DNA of 64,000 bases from Cryptomeria japonica (taxonomy: Eukaryota > Streptophyta > Pinopsida > Cupressales > Cupressaceae): positions 438,369,230 through 438,433,229 of the forward strand of contig NC_081407.1 in the NCBI RefSeq assembly GCF_030272615.1. Reading direction: 5' to 3'. The notes under the pieces are model-generated. The model was not told the origin of the DNA. It did no database searches and saw only the letters and a program-made list of their open reading frames with translations. The position numbers and the translations under genes were made by a program. The number at the start of each line of letters is the position of its first letter. The first letter of the stretch is position 1. Positions 1-10,327 of this stretch are shown here, in pieces.

Positions 1-477
1 AATTTTGATGGAGCAACCAAAGGAAATCTAGGTCCTTCAGGTTGTGGAGCTATTCTCAGATACGATAGAGGCATTTGCAAAGGTATGGTTGCTGTCCCTA
101 TTGGCATTCAAATCAATCATAAGGCGGAAGCTATGGCAGCCCTTCAAGGCATTATTCTAGCCAAAAAATGGAACTGTACCCATCTCTGGATCGAAGGGGA
201 TTCCAACAATATTATTGAGTGTCTCAATGGGACCTCTCAGCCCTCTTGGTCGATCCACAATATAATTTTTTCTGCCATTGACATCATCAGAACCTTCAAA
301 AAATGCCACATATCCCATATATATCGGGAGGCCAACTGTTCTGCTGATTGGGCTGCAAACGTGGTGGTGAAGAATGATACAATAACCACGTGGACAGGTG
401 AGAGCAGTCTTCCCGAAGATGTAAGACAAATCATAATAAATGAAAGATATCAAAGTACCCCAAAGAATCTTGATTGA
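1..477 (+). CDS. LINE ORF2 C-terminal end: RNase H domain (partial, enters from the left edge)
   Basis: The frame is open from base 1 and ends at 477. The 158 visible residues form a plant RNase H-like domain (RVT_3 type) that would remove RNA from the RNA/DNA hybrid during LINE reverse transcription. All four expected acidic residues are visible: Asp3 (NFDG), Glu43 (HKAEAMAAL), Asp67 (EGDSNN) and Asp116 (REANCSADWAA). The arrangement is that of the C-terminal RNase H of plant L1-type ORF2, where it follows the reverse transcriptase and zinc-knuckle region; those parts would lie left of the window. The visible part carries no stop, so this copy could be fairly young. A host RNase H-like gene is a weaker alternative, because host copies usually end soon after the ADWAA block, and here a tail of about 40 residues follows. 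Confidence 0.8.
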   Translation, partial: NFDGATKGNLGPSGCGAILRYDRGICKGMVAVPIGIQINHKAEAMAALQGIILAKKWNCTHLWIEGDSNNIIECLNGTSQPSWSIHNIIFSAIDIIRTFKKCHISHIYREANCSADWAANVVVKNDTITTWTGESSLPEDVRQIIINERYQSTPKNLD

Positions 478-688
478 CAAGGCAATTATTATATGTACTG
501 AAGTAAGCTCTTCGAGTTACTTCGATAATGAGGGAATTACTCATTATAACATCAAAGTTAGCAGAATGTGCATTATAACTTGTCAAATCAATAATGCTAC
601 GCACGCTTTCTGGGCTTTTGTTTTAGCTTCGAAAAGCTTTTTGTTTCACCAGCTCTATAACCTGAACTTGACTATGAGAAATGACACC

Positions 689-2110
689 ATGGGCAGAAAT
701 AGGAGAAGATATGAGCCAGGAAGTTGCAAGGAGTGGTAACAGAAAGAAGAGGTGTGGGAAATTTTGTAGAAGGGTGGTCTTCCAAGCTTCCTTGAGAGAC
801 TCCATGGCCATGATGGAAAGATAACCAGCTTCTTCTGCAAAAATTGGAAGAAGGGCAAGCTTAAAATGGGTGACCAACTGGTGGAAATTGACGAAGAGTT
901 AATAGCTAAAGCTACGGGACTCAAAAGGGCGGGCTGCAATTTCTACAGAGATAGGAAGGTCAGTAGGGAAGCCATTGAAAGGTACCTGGTCACAGAGAAA
1001 GAGAAGAAAGACTGGTAAAGTTGAGCAAAACCTATTACCCACCTAGGGCTTTTGCAAAGCCCTAGGTGGGAAATTCTCTTTGTTTTAATGAGGTATATAA
1101 CTCTAGATGGCAAGTTTACGAAAGTATATGGATATCACTTTGTCCTCTTAAATCATTTTAGGCATAAGGATAAGGTGAATTTCCCTTATTTCTTGCTCTG
1201 TTCTATGAATGCATCCCTAAAAGCATATAAAGAAAATCCTCGGGGTGACACTGCAATGCACCAGGGACTTATGGTCCTCATTTATGATCATCTAAAGGCC
1301 AGTAAAATCAATCGAATGCAGTTCTCTATGGATTTGGAAGAAGAAATGTTTGATTATGATTCCTCGGAGGAGGAGGATTTAGATAATGATTCCTCAACTA
1401 AAAATGAGGAAAGCTCTGACGACTCAGAGTATGAGAGGAGCAAGAAGAGGAAATCAAGACCCTCTTCTTCTAAGAGTAAAAAACCCCAAAGCAAACCCTT
1501 GATTAGTATTTCTTTGGAAGAAGAGGACTCTGATTTCCCTGAGGAGAAGAAGAACCCTAAGGGAGTGCTAAAGGAAAAAATTAAAATCCAAGCCCAACCT
1601 AGGAAGAAGCAAAAGAAAACAGAGGAGATTGGCAAAGATCCGTAGGACACAGGCAAGGAACCGGAAGAGGACAAGAAAACAAGAACCTTGGAAGCTGAAC
1701 AAAGCCTGGAGATGGAGACTATGGAGGAGACCCTCAGGGCCGCTGACACTATTTCTGCCCTCCATATTGCTAAAGATGAACAGATAACCCCTGGTAAAGT
1801 TACTCCTTCTCCTGGTCCTCACCCCGAGGCCTTGAAGGGTTTTATGAAAACCATTGAATGGCTTATTGACGAGAATAAGAATACTGTGGATGAATACAAA
1901 AAACTTTGCAATAGAGTCATGATCCTAGAGACCATTAACATTGGAGAGGGGAACACTATGGCCAATTATATTGAAGATTTGAAGAACACAATTGCCAAAG
2001 CGGAAGACATCAGAGATGCCTTTAATCCCCGGTTTGAGAAAATTGAAAAGGAGATACAGGATAGAAAAACCTAGGAAACTAACGAAAAAACGCTTTTGGA
2101 TACTGATGCT
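689..2110 (+). pseudogene. Decayed ORF of unknown function: TGL-motif domain, acidic/basic linker, coiled coil (5' part)
   Basis: A likely start ATG lies at 689 (MGRNRRRYEPG), about 210 bases after the LINE RNase H stop. Coding-quality sequence follows in blocks: an N-terminal block (about 775-1015) with FLERLHGHDGKITSFF and EELIAKATGLKRAG; a block from 1052 with VLMRYITLDGKFTKVYGYHF; a strongly acidic then Lys/Arg-rich linker (about 1340-1640); and a helical, coiled-coil-like block (1688-2074). Several stops and at least one frame change interrupt it: stops near 737, 770, 1016, 1643 and 2072, with the frame change beside the inverted repeat at 1038-1070. The TGL block recalls the second ORF of copia elements A and F in this window, but similarity is weak. 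It may be an extra ORF of the upstream LINE, or part of another element. I do not recognise a named family. It continues at 3958 beyond an inserted solo LTR. Confidence 0.5.
1038..1070. repeat. Perfect 15-bp inverted repeat with 3-base loop
   Basis: CCCACCTAGGGCTTT (1038-1052) and AAAGCCCTAGGTGGG (1056-1070) are exact reverse complements separated by TGC. It lies inside the decayed ORF, at the point where its reading frame changes. Confidence 0.9.
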
Positions 2111-2550
2111 CTGCAAAAAGGATTAGAAAATCTGTTTGATGGCAACACACACAAGAGCACAAGAAACAAACATTAGTGTTAGCAACAAAAGATTATCCTA
2201 AACAGGCATATCAAGAGAGATATTAAGCATGAAATAGAAAGCATATAAACATAGAATAAAATAGCTAATCAAGATGCTCATAGTTGCTCCTCCCTTGTTC
2301 CTCTCCTCTCCAAGTCCCAAATGAGTGTAGCTCTCAGCAGCTTTTTGCACTATGGATGCTTATGGAGGATTGAGATTTAATATTAAGCTTCAAATATGAA
2401 ATGAAAAGCTAAATACTATGCTATTGATGCTAAAATGATTGATTTTACCAAAAAGACAAGATTTTAGTTATGCTATGCTAAATGCTCTCTAAAAATGTCT
2501 ATAGCCTAAATGCATACAAGTTTTCAGGATCTGGATTATGAAGGAATGGG

Positions 2551-2561
2551 CTCTATTTATA
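2551..2561 (-). promoter_or_regulatory. TATA box of the solo LTR (minus strand)
   Basis: The minus strand reads TATAAATAGAG, a consensus plant TATA box with the usual GAG after it. It lies about 415 bases before the minus-strand end of the LTR, as expected for a U3/R boundary. Confidence 0.5.
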
Positions 2562-2956
2562 GGAAAAATGGAGCAATGGATGGCCAGGATTGAAAGGTTT
2601 AATCAAGGGTCAAGCTTGAAAGTTGGGGATCCATGTGCACAATTTGCACCAATGAAATTGTGACAAGTGTCAACATAAGATTGGGTTGAGAGAAGAGGTT
2701 GGAGGCATTAAATGCCTGAGGAGACCTCATGGTTATCTAGAAGGTAAGGGTCAAGCCTAAATTAGGATTACCCACTGGATTAGGAGTTAATGCAAGGATA
2801 AACCTTTGTGCAAATGATTAAGAGATAATCATGGTCAAAGCATTAAAGGCTTGATGAGACCCTTGGGTTGGGTAGAGGTTGAGTCAAAACAAATGTTTTA
2901 ACCATGTGGGAGGGTTTGAGGTAACCATTAATGGTTATTGGAGACTTTGGGGATTA

Positions 2957-3112
2957 AGTGGTTGAAGGTTGAAAGCCTTCAATGGTTATCAAAGACTTTG
3001 AGCCATTTAGTGGTTGAAGGTTGGAAGCTTTCAAAGGTTATCCAAGACTTTGAGACATTTAGTGGTTGAAGGTTGAAAGCCTTTAATGGTTATCAAAGAC
3101 TTTTAGGCTTTG
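2957..3112. repeat. 52-bp tandem repeat, three imperfect units
   Basis: Units start at 2957, 3009 and 3061 with AGTGGTTGAAGGTTG, an exact 52-bp period. Each unit has a variant of AATGGTTATCAAAGACTTT. It lies in the U3 side of the solo LTR. Confidence 0.85.
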
Positions 3113-3640
3113 AGAAGTGACTCCATTTTGCTTAGGAATGTGACAATAATTAGGGGATGGATTAAGTTAATTAGGAAGGGGTTAGAAGAATCTAGAAGGG
3201 GATTAGATTTTGCAAGTGGATTTGGTGGGTGAGGGAAAATAGGATTTTATTAAAATAAAAATTCATTTATTTCAATAAATGTGTGCAAGTTGTATTTGGA
3301 TAAATATTCAAATAAATATTAATTTATTTAAATGAAAAAAAGGAAGATAAAGCATTAAAATGCTTGAAGACTTTGAGGGGAACCATTAAAGGCTTGAAGA
3401 CTTTAAGGAAAACCATTAAAGTCTTAAGAAGACTATAGAAGGAAGCCATCAAGTTTGAAGACTTTAAAGCCATCAAGTTTGAATACTTTAAGGGAAATCA
3501 TTAAAGGCTTCAAGTGGGTGAGGATAAATAGGATTTTAAATAAATAATTTATTTAAAATAGTTGTGCAACTTGCTTTTGTAGGAAAATACAAGTGGGTGG
3601 AGGATAAAGGTGATTTAAATAAATGATTTATTTTAAATGT

Positions 3641-3740
3641 GAGAGGTGGGATTTTGGGGGATTTAAATAAATATTAATTTATTTAAATGTGAGAGGTGGG
3701 ATTTTGGGGGATTTAAATAAATATTAATTTATTTAAATGT
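3641..3740. repeat. Perfect 50-bp tandem duplication
   Basis: Bases 3641-3690 and 3691-3740 are identical, beginning GAGAGGTGGGATTTTGGGGG. A third partial start follows at 3741. The perfect match in otherwise diverged AT-rich sequence suggests a recent duplication. Confidence 0.95.
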
Positions 3741-3957
3741 GAGAGAAGATTTAATTAAACAAATATGATTTATTTATTTAATTAATGGTATGAATTTGGT
3801 TAAGTGAATTAAATCAAATAAATTGAATAATTTATTTAATTAATAGGAGAAGAGGGTTAAGATGAATTAATTAAATATTAATTTAATTAATTATTAATTG
3901 ATGGTTAAATAATCAAATAATTACTAAGTATTCATTTAATTAAGTGGACAGATTTAT

Positions 3958-4278
3958 GTGACTACAGATACAGTTGCCAAATTGGACAAGATAGAGGAGT
4001 GCCTCAAGAACATTGCAGAGCAGAGTCTCAGCATTCTGAAAATCTCAGCCAACAACACCCATACCCTCATCAGCAAGCTCGATGATGAAAAGGAAACCCA
4101 GGAAATTGACTTGGATGCAGAAGGAACCGGGGAAGCCCAAGGTCCCAGAACTCGCACCTGTGGAAAGAGGAAGGAAAAGAAAGTGAATAAGGACCTAAAG
4201 GAGCTAAAAGCAGTTGGGGCGACCTATGACGAGCTGGTGACTAAGGCAGAGGATCTGCTGAAGAAAATTACTATGTAG
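3958..4278 (+). pseudogene. Decayed ORF of unknown function, C-terminal part
   Basis: This is the continuation of the ORF of 689-2110 after the solo LTR. The 106 codons encode a helical segment (KLDKIEECLKNIAEQSLS), an acidic stretch (KETQEIDLDAEGTGE), a basic patch (RTCGKRKEKKVNKD) and a final helix ending KAEDLLKKITM with a stop at 4276-4278. The preceding coiled coil suggests a self-associating protein. Start and function are unknown. The AT-rich stretch after the stop reads like a 3' untranslated region and reaches an A-rich run near 4436-4447, which might mark the 3' end of a LINE-like element. Confidence 0.45.
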
Positions 4279-5215
4279 TGTCTCCTTGGGTTCTTAGCTA
4301 TTTTTTCTGTTCACTGGTTTTTTGGACCAGTCGCTTTGTATGAGGACTCTATTTTCTCAGCTTTTTATTTTAACTATGTTGTAATGGTTTTAGGTCCATA
4401 AAACCTATTTTTCATTCAATCAGAACAATAAGATGAAGAAAAAAACATCACAAGATAACCAACTCCCTGCTAGCCACCAAATTACTCAATCAAGAATACC
4501 TCCCAACAATATAAGAGCTTGGAACTTTATACTTAGTGTGATTATAAATGCAACTTGCCAAAAATAGTGAAGTGGAACTGATCTTAATGCTTATAGATGC
4601 CAAATTTTCCATAGCTTCAAACTAATTTTTTTACATAAAATAAGATTAATTTGATTACACCACTATAAATTACAAGAAAAGTTATATGTACTATTAAAAG
4701 AAACTACACAAAAAATATTATCATAAGAGCAAGAACATAGCTCTTAAAGTTCTCAAAATGAGAATTTCTTAACAACATTGATAAGAATCTATAATTTCTA
4801 GAAAAATTAAGCACCAAAATTTAAAACCAATTTCACCACTATGAAGAGCACAAAATCCTTCCCCGGATTAAAAATGCTCAAAAAATAGAGGCCAAATGCC
4901 TAAGTTATGATCCTTTAAAGTCAAAATATGAAATAAAAAATTTCACTCGTGAATGGGGGTTTGGCTAGGAAATTACTAATGCCAACTTGACACAATTATG
5001 ACATCAACATAGGATTCATTATAATATGTTCTCCATCAAAATGTTTTTTTGATAGTGATTTTGTTTAGAATATTCCAATCTACTAGCTGAGATCTTTTTG
5101 CGCAAAATATTCATGAAATCTCAATAGAATCTTCTTAAGTCATCAAAATAATCTTCAAGAAATGATGAGATTTTTTGTAACTTAAATATTGTTTTTAGCC
5201 GATAGGCTATTCCTT

Positions 5216-5233
5216 GTGGGGGAGCTCCCCCAC
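5216..5233. repeat. Perfect 18-bp GC-rich palindrome
   Basis: GTGGGGGAGCTCCCCCAC equals its own reverse complement. It is a GC-rich island in a region of roughly 70% AT. Confidence 0.95.
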
Positions 5234-7088
5234 TAGAAATTTGTCTCACACTGATTTTTTAGAAATATGGCACTGATTTCTTACATCAAAAAATTTTGGC
5301 TAGAATTTTTTTTTTTGACACATGCAATGAAAAATAGCACTAGCTCTACAAACGACCTTCCTCACCTACACAACCGATTATTTAATTCAAATTTTTTTTG
5401 TGGATTTGGATCTAATATTTCATTTTATATAGTGAGTGTGAAATCTCTATTTGAGAAAGGTTCACCTTCTTAGAGATCACCACCATAACGAAAAGCTTCA
5501 GCAAGGAAAACAACCTCAACAGGGAGGCTTCAAATTAATTTATATGACTTGGGGATTCATTACCATGCTAGGCCACTGTAAAATAAATTGCTTTTGTTGA
5601 AAGGGATATATGCATGGCTTGTTGAAATGGAAAATTTGTTTCCATTATTCTTTTAGAGACTCAACATGACTCTTTAACTTTTGTGTATTATATTCTCTTG
5701 CGATTATTGTATACCTATGTTATATGCATTACATTATTTACTATTCTTACTTCATTGTTGATTTCAATAATTTTTGGCACCTCAATTTAAATTTGTTGAA
5801 TTTTTATGTTAATTATTTTCAGATATAGCGATGACTTAATTATTTTTAAATTCGGTGATAGAATTGTCTTGTGCCATAGTAAAATATAGCGGGTTACTAT
5901 TTGATCATGATAATCTGATCTTAAAAATTAATGGGTAATAGTTTGATCTATTATTGTATTTTCTTCTAAAACTTCATGATTTTGGATTGTAGGATGGAAA
6001 CTTAAGAACTATATCATTGGGTATTCTTTATACATCATTCATTATATGATCATTTATAGCATATAGGCTCAAATAATTCACTTGTTCTTGTGACTTCAAG
6101 CCACTAGTTATTCATTGGAGATGTTAGCTCCTAAATGAATAGATTCCCCAAACCTAAAGGATAGCCACTTTCTTATTCTTAGGCTCGTGGTTGGATTTGG
6201 CCAACGAATGAGATTTAATCACAAGACCGGAATCTCCTACACAATTGGTTCTACAAAACCAAGGTGGGTCTCCATTAACAATGCCCAAATGACTCATTGC
6301 ATTCTATACTCACGACATTGTAAACTATAGCAAATATTCCCAATGAAAATGTACCAAGGAAGGTCTACAAACCTTGTATATAGCTATAATCTTGGCTTTT
6401 CAACATTCACTTAGCCATTGGGACTAATTTCTACTCTAAAACTACTCATACAAACAAAAAGAAAATGATATTTTGGGACCAAATTGAAATCAAAATATGC
6501 ATAAATTTAACTAGTGCCAAGAAAAGGGTACCTGAGTCATATAACAAGCATTTTATGCTCCAATATCAAATATGTTTTGAGGATCCCTTAAAAATGTTAT
6601 CACCTTATGATAACAAGACCACTATAACATATAAGACAAACATTCTTATTGATCCACCTGAAAAATTCAACATTCCCAATACACTTAGGAAAGCATTTAC
6701 ACTAGTCCTTGAATAGTAAGCAATCACAAATATAAATCAAAGCAGCAAATGTGCTTGACAAATATGAATAATCCTTGAGTATCTCAATTCAAAAATAAAA
6801 TTATATTCCAGTCATGGAGATAGTCATCAAATAAGACTTCAATCATGAAACACAACTCAAAAACATAGATATGATGCAAATTAATGACTAATAGGTATAT
6901 ACTTTTCCCTAATCCCTTTACTAAATACAATTTTATACATGACTTATGTTTTCCAAGTATAATTTTAGAAGATTGGAACCCCTCTGAAATGAGAAGAAGA
7001 CAAAATAAGAAGAAGACTAAGAAGCCCTAAAATTAATCTAAAGGTGACATTTGGCTTCATCTCTGCCCTTGATTTGAATATGAGTATC

Positions 7089-7115
7089 CTCTCTCTCTCT
7101 CTCTCTCTTCTCTCT
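7089..7115. repeat. (CT)n microsatellite
   Basis: About ten uninterrupted CT units (7089-7108), then a broken continuation to about 7115. Confidence 0.9.
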
Positions 7116-8200
7116 AGATCCATGTCTTTGTTCTACATTTTTTGACATCTTCTTGACACTTTGCAGTAAAAAATAACTCCAACACTTCCCTATTTTTTGT
7201 TTGCTTGCAACTGAACTTTTTGTCTTTTTCTACATTTTCCCTCTCTGACTTTATTTGTATTTTCATTTCTTTTTCGTGACAAATATTTTCATCTCTATTT
7301 GCACATTCTCTTTGGCACTTGGAAATATGAAGAATATTCTACATTTACCTTTTTCTTCTCTTTATTTAGCATCTAAAAATATTTGAATTTCTACACTTTA
7401 CTCTTTTCTCGTGAAATATTTTTTTGTGAGAGAACGTTTACTTTACTGCATTGTAATATTTTTTACTGGTAAAGTAATCCCCTCCATTTGGTCATATAGC
7501 TACTTTTCCCTTTTGTAGCAAAGATAACATTGAATTTCCTTTTTATTGGCAACAAAAACATTCATCATACAATATTTCACCTTAGAAGGAAACCCCTCAA
7601 GAGTATTTACTCTTTTCTCTTCTAATCTCAATTCCACTTACCTAGATTTTGAGAAAGTATTTCACCCCTGCGAAACATCGTCATACTACCCCCTTACAAA
7701 ATTCTCATCCGTATTTTGATCTTTTCCATCTCTATAGTTGAAGCAACCATTTTTACACTCAATCTCCCAAATCATAAATAGATGACTCAACGTTAATCAA
7801 GAGAGTCTGATATGAGAGAAAAATCCTTAATTTTCTATTTCATCATTCTTTGAAATGTCTTCTTAATTCATCATTTTTCCTATAGCATGTGAAGTCTCAC
7901 TACATAATAAGTCTTATTTATTGCACATAGCTGTATTTGAGAATCTATTTTACAATTGCTTCACTCAGTGTCTCCTTTGTAATCTACTTGCCCAAACAAC
8001 CTTGAATAGCTAACTCCTTCACCTTTGTCATTGGATTCAACAAGTCTTCAAAATTTATTGTATAAAATATGTGTAGCCTAGATCCATTTCAAATATATAG
8101 AGAACACATTGTCTCCACATTGTGGATCTGAATCAAGGCTTTGGCGCCAGTCTCACATTTCATTGATTTCTCTTAAGACAAAGACCAATGCCCTATGCAT

Positions 8201-8205
8201 TTCTC
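8201..8205. repeat. Target site duplication of copia element A (left copy, TTCTC)
   Basis: TTCTC precedes the left LTR of A and recurs at 53166-53170 directly after its right LTR. Confidence 0.75.
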
Positions 8206-9311
8206 TATTGGCTTGATGGTGATGATAGAGTTGTAATAGGTTGTATGATGACTTTTTTTGTGTTGTCATTGATGGAAACCATGTTTTTTTAGCAATCTAA
8301 GTCATTTAGACCAACCGGTAGTGGAATTTGTCAGACAACAAAACTGCTAAGTTGCAGTCAAACCGGTAAACAAGAACATAGTGATGATATGACAACCAAT
8401 ACAAATGATCAGTGAAGAATTAGATGTTGCAGTTTGGTAAACATGTTTATGACATTGGTATGAGTCTTTGGTTGAAACCACATCAACATATTCAGAGTAT
8501 TGAGCAAGTTATGACTGGTAGAACAATGACAGTCATGAAGAACAAAAAACCGGTAAAGTAGAGACAGTTTGATCGGTCACCAGTAGACTTTATGTTATAT
8601 TTTTGAGTTATGTTTTGTTTGTCCGATATAAGTAAAGTGTAATGAGTGGGAAAATGTTAAAGATGACTAGATTCAATGAACCTAGGGAATTGTTCCTAGG
8701 TTCTTAGCCGACTTAACAGAGTTGTTATAAGGAGATGAATGTTGAATGATTTTATGGATCAAGAGTGAGAATTTGATCGTGCGGTGGATGAAGGAGTTAG
8801 GGTTTGACGTTTAGATGGTGGTAGTAGAGCTGAAGCAGATCTAATCAGGCACAGAGGTGCTAACAATAGATCATTCAAACTTGTTGTTCCCTAACAGATG
8901 CAGTAAGAAAATCCTCTCCCAAGGCCACTCCTAACAGGGTGTGGTAGGATCCTAATAGATCTGAAGGTTAAAACCCTCTAACAAGGTGACACATTAGCTT
9001 GTGTTTTGAAATCCCTTAGCCAGGTATCTCCTAACAGGCCTTATTGTAATAGCTATTAACCGGGCTAAAGCACTCTTAACCGGGTGTCACTCCTAACAGG
9101 GTGTTGTATGACCTTAATCGATCATATCTCTATACTGCAGATAGTTGATCTTTGTGGGTACTAATTCCCACTGTGGTTTTTCCCATTTGGGTTTCCACGT
9201 GAAAATCATTGTGTTATGGTTTGCATGCTTTATTGGGTATTTTCTTATGTGGTTTTATTTCTTGCACTGATTCACCCCCCGCCCCCCTCTCAGCGCCTTA
9301 TAAGTTTTTCA
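8206..9311 (+). repeat. Element A 5' LTR
   Basis: Aligns with 37135-37362 and 52217-53165. It ends in the block GATTCACCCC...CTCTCAG just before the primer site, a U5 signature also present in B and F. The R/U5 part holds about eight CCTAACAGG-like repeats (about 8888-9105). Confidence 0.8.
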
Positions 9312-9313
9312 GT

Positions 9314-9326
9314 TGGTATCAGAGCC
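9314..9326 (+). promoter_or_regulatory. Primer binding site of element A (initiator tRNA-Met)
   Basis: TGGTATCAGAGCC starts three bases after the LTR end and matches the plant initiator tRNA-Met primer site. Confidence 0.85.
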
Positions 9327-9372
9327 TAATTCTCTTAAGGCTTAATCGCTTGGGAAGGATCTCTAAGGCTAA

Positions 9373-10326
9373 CATGGGGGAAGGTTCAATGAGTTACAGA
9401 GAGATTTCAAATAGGCTTGTATAATCTGAAGAAGCCTATAATGAACTAAAGGTCAAGTACAAAGCTTCATTGGCTAAGAGAAAAGAGTTGGTTGGGCATT
9501 TGTTTGAACTCAGTGAAAATAGTTCATCTGAGGAAGCAAACATTGATGCCTTGTCTAATGAGGTTGAAAACTTAAATGATGATAAGTCAAATCTGAGAAG
9601 AGAGTTGGAAGCCCTTACCATAAGGATGAGCCAAGAGTTGGAAGCTAGGAGAATAGTTGAAGACAAAATAAGAGATTATGAGAATGAGATCGTTAAGCTG
9701 AACTAGGAGATTAGTAACCTGCATGCACATCTTCATGAAGAAAAAGAGGAAATACAAGCTGATCTAGACATGGATATGTCTCTTATAGAAAGTATTACAA
9801 AGAATAATGAGGAGCTTACCAAGGAGTTGGTTGATGCTAATGTGTTACTAGCTAAATTCAACAAGAGCATTGTTATGCTTGATGAATAGATTCAGTCAAC
9901 ACAAAGCCAGAATGAAGATACACATGGCTTGGGATACACAACCTTTGTACAAGGAAAGCCATCTGGTACCAAGAACACCATGCATGAAGCTAAATGTGCA
10001 CCTAAGACCAAGAAGATCACCAGTAAGAGAACCTACAAACCAATATGTTTTAACTGTCATAAGGTAGGTCATACCTATAATGTTTGTAGAAGTAGATCCA
10101 CTACTTTTGATGGATATAGACCTAATTCATATGAAGGTTTTAAGCCTAGTACTTTTAATGGATATTGCTTCAATTGCAACAAGTATGGGCATAGAGTTGT
10201 TGAGTGCAGGTCAAGAGTAAACAATCAGAGATCTTACATGAATCTGAGGTCTAATGGTGAATGGTAGAGATCTTACAATGACCGAAGAAACCTTACTTGG
10301 TAGAGACCTTATGTGAACCGGTCTAG
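9373..10326 (+). pseudogene. Element A gag-like coding region, first part: coiled coil and zinc knuckles
   Basis: Begins MGEGSMSYREISNRL. A long heptad-rich coiled coil (about 9420-9890) is followed by two CCHC zinc knuckles, CFNCHKVGHTYNVC (about 10048) and CFNCNKYGHRVVEC (about 10168). CCHC knuckles bind RNA in retrotransposon Gag proteins. The usual copia capsid-like domain (UBN2 type), which element B does have, is not recognisable; a coiled coil takes its place. The region runs up to the insertion of element E and continues at 32945. It is broken. Confidence 0.65.
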
Positions 10327-10327
10327 T
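10115..10327 (+). repeat. 213-bp direct repeat flanking element E, left copy
   Basis: Matches 32945-33157 with four differences in 213 bases. It holds the second zinc knuckle of A's gag-like region. Its last base is the first base of E's LTR. Confidence 0.95.

Larger units (their letters stand above)
2137..3950 (-). mobile_element. Solo LTR (minus strand), about 1.8 kb, inserted into the decayed ORF
   Basis: The helical ORF breaks off near 2130 and resumes near 3955, so about 1.8 kb of AT-rich DNA has been inserted. On the minus strand it starts TGTCCACTTAATT and ends GTTGCCATCA, the TG...CA form of an LTR. It has a TATA box on that strand at 2551-2561 and no coding potential, primer site or second LTR. 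I therefore read it as a solo LTR left by recombination. I found no clean target duplication, so the ends may be off by a few bases. It carries two short tandem arrays, at 2957-3112 and 3641-3740. Confidence 0.55.
4279..8200. other. AT-rich DNA with no gene seen
   Basis: Nearly 4 kb without a credible coding region. Open frames are short, overlap on both strands and have no recognisable domain. The only ordered features are an 18-bp palindrome at 5216-5233, T-rich and CT-rich pyrimidine stretches around 7080-7700, and the target duplication that ends it. Confidence 0.7.

Noticed and set aside
2137-3950. Target duplication CTGTT/GATTT for the solo LTR
   Set aside because: Too weak a match to count; boundaries left approximate.
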